From contig JBNGIQ010000863.1 in assembly GCA_049999765.1 (NCBI GenBank), positions 1-25,003 on the forward strand: a stretch of 25,003 nt of DNA, in the 5' to 3' direction. Each line of letters opens with the position of its first letter. Within the stretch, counting starts at the first letter, position 1. Positions 11,136 to 20,940 of the stretch are shown one piece after another. The notes beneath the pieces were generated by a model, which was not told the DNA's origin, did no database searches, and saw nothing but the letters and a program-made list of their open reading frames with translations. The position numbers were made by a program, and so were the translations under genes. The DNA is from Phaeoceros laevis. Lineage: Eukaryota; Anthocerotophyta; Anthocerotopsida; Notothyladales.

Positions 11136-12514
11136 ATGGCTGCAGTGCGCCCCCTGGTTACTGTGCAGGTGGTGGAAGGTGATGGTGCGGGGGCTGCTGC
11201 AGGCGCAGGTGCCCCTCAAATCGCATTCCCGGAGGTATTCAAGGCGCCCATCCGCTCTGACATCGTGCAGTTCGTTCATACGAATGTGGCGAAGAATCAT
11301 CGCCAGCCGTATGCTGTGAACGTGAAGGCTGGGCACCAGACTTCCGCAGAATCATGGGGCACTGGTCGCGCAGTGTCCAGGATTCCCCGTGTCCCAGGGG
11401 GTGGTACTCATCGAGCTGGTCAGGGAGCTTTTGGCAACATGTGCCGTGGAGGTCGGATGTTCGCTCCCACCAAGATCTGGCGCCGCTGGCACCGGAAGGT
11501 GAACTTGAACCAGAAGAGGTACGCCATAGTTTCGGCCCTGGCAGCGTCTGCGGTGCCAGCACTGGTGTTGGCTCGTGGCCACCGTATCGAGAAGGTCCCG
11601 GAAGTACCGCTGGTTCTTAGCGACTCCGTGGAGAGCATCGAGAAGACTTCAGCCGCTGTGAAGCTGCTGAAGAAGATCGGGGCGTACGAGGATGTGGAGA
11701 AGGTTAAGGCCAGCCGCAACATCCGGGCTGGTAAGGGTAAGATGAGGAACAGGAGGTATGTCTCTCGGCGGGGCCCTCTGATTGTGTATGGAACGGAGGG
11801 TGCCAAGCTCGTGAAGGCGTTCCGTAACGTCCCGGGTGTTGAGATTGCATCAGTGGACCGGCTTAATCTGCTGCAGCTTGCCCCTGGTGGTCATTTGGGG
11901 CGGTTTATTGTATGGACAAAATCCGCTTTTGAGAAGCTGGACTCCATCTTCGGCTCGGTTGAGAAGGCGTCGGAACTGAAGAAGAACTACACCTTGCCTC
12001 GTTCTATACTGGCCAACCCTGACCTCGCGAGGCTTATCAACTCCGATGAAATTCAGTCTGTTGTGCGCCCGACGAAGACGGAGGTGAAGAGGAGGGCTCT
12101 GAAGAAGAACCCATTGAAGAATTTGGGAGCGCTGCTTAAGCTTAACCCGTATGCCAAGACTGCCCGGAGAATGGAGCTTTTGGCTCAAGCGCAGCGGACC
12201 AAGGCCAAGGCAGCGAAATTGGAGAGCAAGAGGAAGCAACCAACTCAGGTATGCATACAGGTCCAATTCGGTTGTTGTAGGAGGCCAGAATATGGCTTCT
12301 CAGTGTTTTCTGCGTTAATTTGGTGCATCCCGTGGTTGTTTATCAACTCACTTTTCCTCATGCCTTGGTCATTATGTGAATCATGGCTCAGGTTGATGGA
12401 GCGACCCCTGAGGCAATCAAGAAGGCAGGTGACTCGTGGTACAAGACCATGATTTCAGATAGCGACTACACTGAGTTTGACGTCTTCACCAAGTGGTTAG
12501 GTGTATCGCAATGA
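11136..12514 (+). CDS. RPL4: 60S ribosomal protein L4 (uL4), cytosolic
   Basis: A structural protein of the large cytosolic ribosomal subunit; its long loop lines the peptide exit tunnel. Exon 1 is 11136-12248 and exon 2 is 12392-12514, separated by a 143-nt intron (GTATGC...GGCTCAG, phase 0). The product is 411 residues; Arabidopsis L4 is about 407. Diagnostic family blocks are seen: [16 protein letters not shown], the tunnel-loop segment [16 protein letters not shown] with [32 protein letters not shown], the [19 protein letters not shown] helix, RRGPLIVY, and a lysine-rich C-terminus ending [23 protein letters not shown]. The ATG follows an upstream purine-poor leader and gives the expected N-terminus. 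The reading frame runs past the exon 1 donor into the intron, but the family C-terminus is in exon 2. Confidence 0.97.
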
Positions 12515-13383
12515 GTTGTTTTTTGGAAGAACCAAAAACTGTGTCTTTTGCTCAGAATGAGAACAATTTTTGCTCGGCTCACAGTGGGATTCACGCCTAT
12601 AATCATCTGTTGGTTGATTTTACGGAATGTTTGGTCTTTTCTATCTAGATTGTCACAGCAGTGGATCATTACTGCCTGATGCGTAGGCGTAGAATCCGAC
12701 TGCGTCACTCTTTTTCATCATGTTAAGATGTCCAGGTAGAGTGTACGTTACCTAGCGAACAACTTGTCTGCGCAAGTCCTGCACGATCCCAAGTCTTAGT
12801 CTAGTTTCCGAAGTCCCAAATCTCAAGTGCAAGACGAATTCGTTCATGAAAATTTGAACAACTAGTTTAATCTATTAGAAACTAGCTCGTACACATGGAT
12901 ATTGGGAAATTTGGTGTGCACACGGCATGCATTTCCACTTATTTAACAGCGTTTAGAGTTACCTGTTAACGCTAACTAGGAAAGTTCCAGAGACTAACGG
13001 TGCGTTCCTAACGCGTAAGTGACGCTGGGAAAGGTACGCGTCACTCGTGTGCAGAAACTCTGGTCCCGAGTCCGAGAGGAAATGGCTCCCTTTAGAATAG
13101 TGGAGGACGAAAGGTTTGCTTAACTTCGGTGCGTCCTTTGACCTCTCCACGGCTGCTCACGATCTCACCAGTAGAGATGCGGGCTCATTTATCAAGCGCG
13201 ATTGAGCCAGGCGCACTGCGCACCCACGCCAATCACAGGAGAAGCTTGAAGTGCTTGGCACCGCTACTGGCTTCTTTTCTATCAACCAGGTGGTGGGGTG
13301 GTAGGATGGTGTGATGGCGGCGAGTTTCTTTGACAAAGAACGGGTAGGGTAGCAAGCAGGCCCGGCGAGGAAAGGAGAGCAGG
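12515..13383. other. Intergenic region downstream of RPL4
   Basis: 869 bp with only short, unconvincing open frames. The left part should hold the RPL4 3' untranslated region; the right part should hold the promoter of the orphan gene starting at 13384, including a purine-rich leader (GGCGAGGAAAGGAGAGCAGG) directly before the ATG. No repeat, RNA gene or mobile element was recognised. Confidence 0.45.
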
Positions 13384-14172
13384 ATGTTTGGTGGAAGTCA
13401 CGGCGGACTGGAGACTCCACGCGGGGGCGATGGTGCAAGAACTCCGGCTTCTGTTCACCCCATCAACATCATCTTCCCTATCAACCCTGAGGACTTCGTG
13501 CACACAACGTTCTACACATTCACCAAGGACTCTTACCAAAAGATGGTGCAATGCATCAAGGAGCACCATTATCCCAGTGTTGAGGAGATCGAAGCAGTCT
13601 TGGATCCAATCACCCTTGCTAAATGGCTGACGGAGGAGGGCAAGAAGTACAAGGATTCGGATTCCTGCCACATTGCGACCTGGAAGCGGTTTCAGAACTT
13701 GCTTCATGTTCGTGTTGGTAAGGACAAGACCGAGTACCTGACATTCAAATACAGCCCAGCGCCAGGGCTGCTGATTCCCCATGTACACCAGTGGCCCGAC
13801 ATTGTGCAAAAATATCACATAGATGAGTCTAATGTGCACTACGGTTGGAAAGCCACTTTCGAAAGGCTGAAGCAAGTGTGGCACACTCAGCCCAGCAAGC
13901 ATGGCCTGCCCATATCCTTCGTACACCACTACATCACTAATTGCATTTGCTCCATCACTGCCATCGATTCAGGTAAGCACATTCTGGGCCTTCGTGGACA
14001 CGTGGAGCGCAGAAAAACTTTTCACGGCACACTTGATTCATTCAAGTTTGGAATGGATTAAGCTTAATGGTGGGATTGCTGGGCAGAGCCCACTGCCATC
14101 ACGTCGGATCCAGTTGCCAGTTCCTCTATGGTCCTTGCACAGCTGGGGCAACAACGAGGGGGTTTTTTATAA
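13384..14172 (+). CDS. Orphan protein with an integrase-like HHCC zinc-binding module
   Basis: Exon 1 (13384-13972) gives 196 clean codons ending at a good donor (CAG|GTAAGC). A phase-matching acceptor (TGGGCAG) at 14086 would add exon 2, 14087-14172, for about 224 residues; reading through the donor instead gives 225. Residues 41-130 form a compact globular-looking part (FYTFTKDSYQKMVQCI, SVEEIEAVLDPITLAKWL). Residues 144-190 resemble the H2C2 zinc-binding domain that precedes retroelement integrase cores: H145, H152, then HYGWKATFERLKQVW, then C187 and C189. The spacing is H-x6-H-x34-C-x-C, so the last pair is one residue tighter than the usual C-x2-C. No integrase catalytic core follows in the 104 bp before the facing permease gene. 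Possible readings are a domesticated transposon fragment or a decaying one. No promoter motif was identified. Confidence 0.6.
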
Positions 14173-14276
14173 GAAAACATGAGGCTCGTCTAACAATGAT
14201 GTACAGAGAGCTGCAACAAGCACAGCTCGTCCACAGCGCTGGGCCTTGCCATGAGCATCACTCTGGCAAAATAAGT

Positions 14277-16830
14277 TCATCGAGCGGTCTCCTTCTGGCG
14301 TAGTTTTTCCAGTCTCGACTGTATCCAACATGAGAGCAGGACAAATATGTTAGCACTCTAAAGAATTGGGTGTACATGGGAGACACCAGGCAAACTCTCA
14401 GAAAGTGGAAAGAGGCTTTTCATGAGGTGCTGGACAAATACCTTAATAAATAGGGTGAACAGAGCTAGCATAGTCAGCAGCACAGCAGCAGAGAATGCAC
14501 CTTGTGTATTATACTCCTGCATGCATCACATAGATCTCATCAGCGTTGGCTTGCTTACATTCGCCTCACAGCTCAGTGACTAAGCTGACTGAAATGCTCT
14601 GGAGGAAAACTTATTACAAAACAAAAGTTTTCACCTTGTATGCAGATTCGACAAATAGTGAAAGGGTCTGAGTCTTCCCAATAATGTTGCCTGATATCAC
14701 AGAAACAGCCCCGAACTCGCCCATGGCCCTCTATACAGCCAGCAGGATAAGAGTGGGTAAGTGAGAAGCAACTGATCGATTATCTAGGAAAAGATTGTGC
14801 GCTGCTTACAGCATTGCAGAGAGTCATGCCATATAGAAGTCCCAGTCGAACATTGGGTAAGGTTACATCCCAAAACACCTGCGATTACAAGGACAGAGTC
14901 CATCAGGCACATAGACATGCGAATTTTTAAGGGCAAATTTTCTATCATATGGTCAGACAGCCATAGGTCCAAACTGAGGAGAGCTGGACCTGACCTCCCA
15001 CTCGTTGGCACCCATGGTCCTTGCTGCTTCCTCCTCAAAAATATCCATCTCCATCAAAACCTGCAAGATCGGTAGTATCGAGGTCAGCTAGATGATGTAC
15101 TAAGCTCTGACAGTAAACTCTGTAATCACGTTGCGAAAGTACTAAGCACTTCCATGCCTACAGCTTACCGGAATGAGCTCCCGACAAACAAAAGGAATGG
15201 TCACAAAAGCTGTTGCCAGGATCATTCCTGTCATATCCGACATGCCAGTCGTCAGAGTCCAATAGGCTCATTGAAATAGTACGATAAGATATACAACTGT
15301 ATGAGCATACCAGGTAGTGCAAAAACAATTTCAATGTCCAAAGCACGAAGAATCGGTGCAAATAGACCCTGTGGCACGGACATGTAAAAGGTGTCAGCTT
15401 GCAATGAATAGGAAACAAGACAGCTCCTCCCAAGCCCTTCATGTTGCTTTGCTTCAATGCAATGATAGGGAGTAAAGGCAGAAATATTACCTCCCTGCCA
15501 TAGAGTAACATAAGCATAAGTCCCGTCACCACAGGTGATATGCTGAACGGCAGATCTATGAAGCTCACCACCAGAGCCTACGAGTTTCAGGAAGCTCACT
15601 TGTCAGTCATATGTGAAATCTGCAACCCACAGTCACTTTGCTAGCAATAACTGAAACCTCAATTTCAAGAACTGCATAGAACTATATAACATCGTCTTCT
15701 GAGAAGTTCAGTGTGGTGGCAGATGTACCTTGCCGGGGAATTGATGTCGGGTGACCCATAGAGCAATGGTGAGTCCAAAAAAGGTGTTCAAAGGGACCAC
15801 AATACTTGCAATCAGTAAAGTCAGTTTGACCTGCACTGTCCATGAAGCAAAGCGACATGTGAGAAAGAAGCCGGCTTGTATGCCATGTACGTTTTAACAT
15901 AGCCAGGAGGCCACAAAAGATTACCGCATGCTGGAAATCAGGATCGAAGAGGTTCACGATGAACGGTTGAATGCCATTGGAGAATGCCTGCAACATCAGA
16001 AATTGCCACATGAATAACCAAAACTTTTTCAGCCTGAGCAGCAATCATCAAGTAGTAGCCGGCCAGATGGGCCAGTGGAGCAAGGGCATGCTTGTTGTGC
16101 TGGTGCATTCTCCAAAACGAGAAACAAACTAATAAGGGGGTAGGTAAACAGAAAAATTACCTGGTAGAAAACATTTGCTATAGGAATGACGATCATAAGC
16201 GTCAAGTATGACACTCCTACTGCAACGAGAATCCATTCCACAGGATGTTTGGGCTGCGGTTCAACCCACTTCATCAAATGAGCTTGAATTCACAAACGAG
16301 ACAGCTACGCACAAAAAACTCAAACATGGAAACTTCAAGCCTTCACAACCGGAAGGCTGGCAGGTGTAAGCGTTATCAGGCTGACCACCGCATCAAGCGA
16401 CGTTGTGGGATCCCAAGCCACTGATTTTTTACTCCAACCAAGGCTGGCGGAGATGGTTTAACAAGGTACCAACCACTCTAGCCCTTGAAGACGACTTTCG
16501 CATGCCCTGAGCCCCTCCACCAGCTCTGACAGTCCAATTCCTCTTCCGAGCTGTCCCCCAGTCCGCCTGGTGCGGCTTCCTACCACTAAATCTGTAAGCC
16601 GTGACGGCGGATTTCCAGGAGGAAGACAACTCGGAGCTGCAGGTCACCGAGGCCACCCGCACCACACACGTCCTGGGAACAGAAAATGCAGACGGAATGG
16701 TGCATTTTGATCCAGCACGAGCCCGCCATTGAGGAGGCAGGCCCTGCGGCAGCAGCACCGGCAGGGCTGCCACCGCTACCATGGCGAGCTGTGGGCGAGA
16801 CACAGATTCCACCACATCCAGGAGAATCAC
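14277..16830 (-). CDS. SULP2: Chloroplast sulfate ABC transporter permease, CysW type (SulP2-like), nuclear encoded
   Basis: An inner-envelope permease that would pair with a CysT-type partner and a CysA ATPase to import sulfate into the plastid. Twelve exons, all phase-consistent: 16830-16470, 16282-16161, 15987-15925, 15830-15729, 15577-15491, 15368-15311, 15227-15169, 15060-14995, 14878-14810, 14730-14635, 14516-14442 and 14318-14277. From ATG 16782 the product is 383 residues; from ATG 16830, 399. The first 90-odd residues are rich in Ser, Arg and Ala and lack acids, as in a plastid transit peptide. The core follows cyanobacterial CysW closely: [14 protein letters not shown], the VKLTLLIAS helix with [30 protein letters not shown], and the ABC-permease EAA loop [14 protein letters not shown] continuing into VTLPN. 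Then come [23 protein letters not shown] and a last membrane helix. Five to six membrane segments are expected. Confidence 0.93.
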
Positions 16831-17230
16831 GCTTGCGTCACAAGCTAATCATCTGGACAAATTTAGGCCACTTACATTCGTTGCGTGAAGGCAGCCTAAA
16901 TTTGCGTAGCGGTACCGGGCCGGGACTTCCCATCAAGAGGACCACGAGCAAGAAGGGACAAGAACATATGCCCTCAGCATATGGCCCACGTTATACACAG
17001 GTGCTGGGAGCCAGGTACTAAACTGTTAGGGCCGAGCGTGAGTTCAGACCGCAAGTACTGTTGCTGTTGATGTTCCAAGAGTGTCATGTCTAGGTACTAT
17101 AAGACGGTGGAGATGGTGCCGAGGATGAATGAATTGCATCTCTTCTTGGTGCGCCCCGAGACCACGTCCAGGTTGCCACCGGTCGCATCGCGCTGCAGCG
17201 CACCTCGTCTCGCCTCACTTGGTTGTGATC
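16831..17230. promoter_or_regulatory. Divergent region between the sulfate permease and mannose-6-phosphate isomerase
   Basis: 400 bp holding both 5' regions. It contains a perfect 11-bp inverted repeat, CAAATTTAGGC at 16858-16868 and GCCTAAATTTG at 16894-16904, with a 25-bp spacer. Upstream ATGs at 17086 and 17129 precede the isomerase start. The former opens an overlapping frame of 109 codons and the latter is in frame with the isomerase. Confidence 0.5.
16858..16904. repeat. Perfect 11-bp inverted repeat in a divergent promoter
   Basis: CAAATTTAGGC and GCCTAAATTTG are exact reverse complements separated by 25 bp. It could be a paired protein-binding site or, if transcribed, a stem-loop. 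Confidence 0.7.
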
Positions 17231-18583
17231 ATGCTCCGTCTGCAAGGGAAGGTGCAGCATTACGACTGGGGGCGGCTCGGTGTAAAGAGCCGGGTAGGGC
17301 GTCTCTACGCGGAGGCGAGCGGGAGTTCTGTTGTGGAGGATCTTCCTTACGCAGAGCTATGGCTGGGGACGCACGAGTCAGGGCCTTCGGTGGTGACTAC
17401 AGCAGGGGAGAATGAGCAGCAGCAGCTTCTTCTCCAGGAGTGGTTGAGGGATCACCCGGAGGCGCTGGGGGAGCGCGTGCTTCAGCGATGGCAAGGCGAG
17501 CTGCCCTTCCTCTTCAAGGTGCTGTCTATCCGCAAGGCGCTCTCCATCCAGGCGCACCCGAACAAGGAGCTGGCGGAGCAGCTGCACCGGCAGCAGCCGC
17601 AGATCTACAAGGATGCCAACCACAAGCCGGAGATGGCGGTGGCGTTGACGGAGTTCGAGGCTCTGTGCGGCTTCATCACACCTCGGGAGCTGGCCCACGC
17701 CATGGCACATGTCCCGGAGCTGCGCCAGGCAGTGGGGGAGACAGCCGCATCCGCGGTTCTGGCAGCCGGGGAAGAGACGGCAGACAACGGCGGAACGGCC
17801 AGGGGGGCGGCAGCCTCGCCTGATGCCGCTGCTGCTGCTCTTCAGGCAGCCTTCTCAGCCCTCATGGAAGCAGGGGAGGATACGGTGAAGACGGCGGTGC
17901 AGGGCCTGGTGGAGAGGCTTCATCAGGAGCAGCATCAAGGGAGGCGGTGGACGGCCAAGGAGGAGCTTCTGGTGAGGCTGGAGCAGCAGTTCCCCGGAGA
18001 CATTGGTGTGCTGGCTGCCATCTTCCTCAACCACGTCAAGTTGGGAGAGGGCGAGGCTCTATACCTAGCGGCAGACGAGCCTCACGCCTATGTCTCCGGC
18101 GAGTGCGTTGAGTGCATGGCAACCTCAGACAATGTGGTGCGAGCCGGCCTGACCCCAAAGTTCCGCGACACAGCCACCCTTCGCTCCATGCTCACCTACA
18201 AGCAGGGCATGCCGGAGGTGCTGCCTGGCGTGCTGATTGACGCCTTCACCAGGCGCTACCAGCCGCCCTTCGACGAGTTCGAGGTGGACTCCATCGCCCT
18301 GCCTCCGGCCTCCTCCACCACCCTGCACCCGCTTCCAGGCCCCTCCATCTTCCTAGTCATCCGGGGTGCTGGCGCCATCTCCTCCCCCTCCTCCTCTTCC
18401 TCCACCCTGCGCCTCAACAAGAGCGACGCCTTCTTTGTGCCTGCGGGCCTCGAGCTGCACCTGGCCGCAGATCCCAGCAGCCCCTTGCTGCACATCTTCC
18501 GGGCGGGAGTAAGCAGTCGAGTCTTCGACGATATGAACAAACGGCCAACTGCCCTGGAACAAGCTATAAATGGCACTGTGTAG
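17231..18583 (+). CDS. PMI: Mannose-6-phosphate isomerase, type I
   Basis: A zinc enzyme that interconverts fructose 6-phosphate and mannose 6-phosphate in the cytosol, feeding GDP-mannose for cell-wall glycans, glycosylation and ascorbate. A single uninterrupted frame gives 450 residues, close to plant PMI length. The ATG at 17231 is chosen because the family begins near LRLQGKVQHYDWG; an in-frame ATG at 17129 would add 34 unfamiliar residues. The zinc ligands expected for type I enzymes are visible: Q107 and H109 in SIQAHPNK, E134 in NHKPEMAVAL, and H285 in ADEPHAYVSGECVECMA. The catalytic Arg is R304 in VVRAGLTPK. An Ala/Gly-rich insertion lies near residues 170-205 and a Ser run (SSPSSSSST) near 390. 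The coding sequence is visibly richer in G and C than the neighbouring multi-exon genes and has no intron. Confidence 0.96.
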   Translation: MLRLQGKVQHYDWGRLGVKSRVGRLYAEASGSSVVEDLPYAELWLGTHESGPSVVTTAGENEQQQLLLQEWLRDHPEALGERVLQRWQGELPFLFKVLSIRKALSIQAHPNKELAEQLHRQQPQIYKDANHKPEMAVALTEFEALCGFITPRELAHAMAHVPELRQAVGETAASAVLAAGEETADNGGTARGAAASPDAAAAALQAAFSALMEAGEDTVKTAVQGLVERLHQEQHQGRRWTAKEELLVRLEQQFPGDIGVLAAIFLNHVKLGEGEALYLAADEPHAYVSGECVECMATSDNVVRAGLTPKFRDTATLRSMLTYKQGMPEVLPGVLIDAFTRRYQPPFDEFEVDSIALPPASSTTLHPLPGPSIFLVIRGAGAISSPSSSSSTLRLNKSDAFFVPAGLELHLAADPSSPLLHIFRAGVSSRVFDDMNKRPTALEQAINGTV

Positions 18584-18791
18584 GTAAAGTTGTACACCCA
18601 TCGAAGTCATGCTTGGCACCAGGACTAATTAGCATGAGGCAAAGGACAAAGTTTGGCAGAGCTCGGAAGTCCTAGAGTTCTAAAACGAAGTGGATTGGGA
18701 ACATGAGAAAAAGTGACAAAGTGACACTTTCCACTGGACTTGAGCCACTTCACATGTTTGCTGAGGATGGACAGCGATGGGCGCAAGCAGC
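18584..18791. other. 3' flank of the mannose-6-phosphate isomerase gene
   Basis: Presumed 3' untranslated and intergenic DNA. I see no gene or obvious repeat here. Confidence 0.4.
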
Positions 18792-18947
18792 TTGTTGTGG
18801 CAGTACTGGATTTGTAGCACGTAGCACGAACAGTTTTGAAGGCGTTGTATGCTGTATTTTAGTTCCTTTTGTTGTGGCAGTGCTCTATTTGTAGCACAAA
18901 GCGCGAACAGGTTTCAAGGCGTCTTATACAGTAATTTGGTTCCTCTT
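18792..18947 (+). repeat. Two-copy tandem duplication, unit about 77 bp
   Basis: Copy 1 starts at 18792 and copy 2 at 18869, both with TTGTTGTGGCAGT, then ATTTGTAGCAC, GCGAACAG or a near match, AAGGCGT and GTTCCT. The copies differ at a modest number of positions (roughly 80 percent identity by eye), so the duplication is not recent. Confidence 0.7.
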
Positions 18948-19475
18948 CATTCCTGCAGCTTACCAAACGTGTCTGAACTTCTTGTATCCTAACAAGGAGG
19001 ACGAATGTCGTGGGATACGAATGTCCGTCCAGCTGCTGATTCGTAGTTGCTGTCCAGCCAGCTTGTACGTATGAACCATTGTCATTGCCTTTGTGTCATT
19101 TGCATCCTCCCGCGTATAGGTGTTCCACATCACATCAACATAAATGACACCATTCTCATTCCACCTCACTGCAGTGTAGACTCGAATGCTTGTCTTTCAA
19201 ATCTCAAGTATCTCCACCTTTGACAAGCACTTTACCTCGCCAAGAAGATCAATCATAGTGGTATGGTTAGAAGGGGACTAGGGTAGGCCTCGGGCCCACG
19301 GCGTTTCGGCTTTTTGCCCATGTGAGAGAAATTTATCGCTCCAAAAAAAATCAATGAGAGTGATGCCAAAGTCTTTTGTCATAGCCATAAGGCATTTATG
19401 GCATGTATGCACTTGACTCGCTTGACTCGAACACAAAGGTGATGCCGCCTGAAAATGGGCCCTCTTGTCTGGTAC

Positions 19476-20290
19476 TTAGAAACGAGTTCGCTCTGACCTT
19501 TCATCGGTGGAGTCCATGTGCCAACAATTTCTTGTGGTCGAAGCGTCAAACACTTGCTTTGCACTATCCCTGCCCCGGCACTTGGCATACATGGCAACAA
19601 GAGAGCTTCCCTGGAAGGAATCAGTTCCTGTAACCCCAGTTTCCGGTTCCTGAGCATGGATTACCTTCAGTCCATCCACACCACGATGCATACTGCTTGA
19701 ACTCGTGTTCAAATTCTTCAACATGGTTTGAAACACTGACTTGCCCTCCTCCAACAATTTCTTATCACTGCAAGCTTGGAGAAAACCGAGAAAGGTGACG
19801 CTGTCAGACGCAGGCTGCTTGGCACACTCGAGGGAGGAGGTCCAGAGCTGCATGAGCTATAAGCTGCAACCATTGAGTCTCAATGACACATGTACATCTC
19901 TCGTTGGCGTATTGTAAAACACTCCTTTGGCTTGGCTCCCTCCCACACTTGGTACATAAGGACTTCTTGGCCATCCCTTTGCTGTGCATATCTTGGGATC
20001 GAAACATTCAAGGATGGTAAATCCTCCATAAAGCCTAGTGTAAGAATCTTTCAGAGCTACCACATTAAGCATACATATCGACAAGACTAGTTCCAACCTC
20101 TGCATGGTCCTCCCAACTGTTTGTAAGTATGATAACCTTCCCCTAGTCTAAACTTCCTTTGAACCATTTTGCACTGCACAACAGCGAGGCCATGTCTGAT
20201 GCATTTCCCCTACTTCCATATGCCTGAAGTGTTGAAGGGCATCGTGGAGTACTTCTTCTCCCAGTTTCAAGGTTAAGGTGTGTGTATGTG
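19476..20290 (-). pseudogene. Broken pentatricopeptide-repeat (PPR, PLS-type) gene fragment
   Basis: PLS-class PPR proteins are organelle RNA-binding and editing factors. On the minus strand, 19853-19476 reads clear PPR signatures: DSVTFLGFLQACSD, LEEGKSVFQTM, a VIHAQ with TGV segment, GSSLVAMYAKC and SAKQVFD. The frame is cut by a TAG just upstream (about 19857). Further upstream, other frames hold weak PPR-like pieces, for example LGEEVLHDALQHFRHMEV near 20215-20275. No complete start, repeat set or C-terminal E/DYW domain can be joined, so I read this as a decayed copy. Intact relatives probably exist elsewhere in the genome. Confidence 0.6.
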
Positions 20291-20640
20291 AAACTATTTA
20301 TAAGAAAGCTAACATCATCATCTGCTAATGCTCAACATCATCCGCTGTTGCTCCCAACACGTGCAGTATGTGCTGGATGCCCTTATGACACCGGTTACGC
20401 TTCATTCATTCATTCATGATAGAATACCTGCAGTGGGACCCCTCAGTCAGACACAAAGGGTTGGTAGACTCATCAGAACCTAAATTATAGGTCTCTTACT
20501 CTTGTGTTCCAATAACTTAGAACTACAACTTAACCCTTTTAGCCGAAATGACCAAAATTGGTTAGTTAGGACATAGGTTTAGATTTTTTCATGGTATTTC
20601 ATGGTACGTATCCAAGATGAAGTAAAAAAAATCTAAAAAT
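20291..20640. other. Intergenic DNA without recognisable gene
   Basis: AT-rich, with a CATTCATTCATTCATG short repeat at 20403-20418. The motif GTTCCAATAACTTAGAA at 20507-20523 recurs near 23749, which suggests that fragments of the same dispersed repeat lie on both sides. Confidence 0.4.
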
Positions 20641-20800
20641 GGTACAACCGGAATCCCGTGATGTCAGCATTCTTGGATGTCCCTTTGGGGACATCCAAAA
20701 GGACATCCAAGAGGTAAAGAACCCCGCCCCCCAAAGGGGTGGCCGGGGTTCAATACCCACTCAGGGCAGTGTGCTCTATCAATTGGTCCCGAAATCAAAC
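20641..20800 (+). repeat. Hairpin-rich SINE-like fragment with Pol III B-box match
   Basis: TTGGATGTCCC (20673-20683) and GGGACATCCAA (20688-20698) form a perfect 11-bp hairpin with a 4-nt loop, followed by another GGACATCCAA. Next, AACCCCG (20720-20726) pairs with CGGGGTT (20744-20750) around an inner CCCC-AAA-GGGG hairpin. GGTTCAATACC (20747-20757) fits the tRNA B-box consensus GGTTCRANNCC. No convincing A box lies at the right distance, so this may be a truncated SINE or tRNA-derived piece. Confidence 0.45.
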
Positions 20801-20940
20801 TACTACGCAAGTCACAAACATGGTGGTAACAAAGTAACAAACTAAGTAACAAACTAACATGACAAACATGGCTTAACCACTAGCTACCAGGCAAGTCACA
20901 AATTCCCTTGTGGAGTTGGTATAGCGCTACAGCTATAACA

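Noticed and set aside
11420-11806. Minus-strand frames of more than 100 codons opposite RPL4 and the isomerase
   Set aside because: Typical antisense shadows of GC-biased coding sequence.
13282-13929. 215-codon minus-strand frame opposite the orphan gene
   Set aside because: Low-likelihood protein, antisense to an exon with better codon structure and a proper donor site.
17129-17230. 34-residue N-terminal extension of the mannose-6-phosphate isomerase
   Set aside because: In frame, but Cys/His/Pro-rich and unlike the family, whose N-terminus starts at 17231. It lacks the usual look of a targeting peptide, though an organellar leader is not excluded.
17086-17415. 109-codon frame overlapping the isomerase start
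   Set aside because: Shadow frame over the GC-rich isomerase coding region; at most it could act as an upstream frame.
18960-19169. Minus-strand frame with a protein-like sequence (VDVMWNTYTRED, ISSWTDIRIPRH)
   Set aside because: It looks somewhat coding but has an upstream stop, no family I recognise and no second exon that I could find. Too weak to list as a gene.
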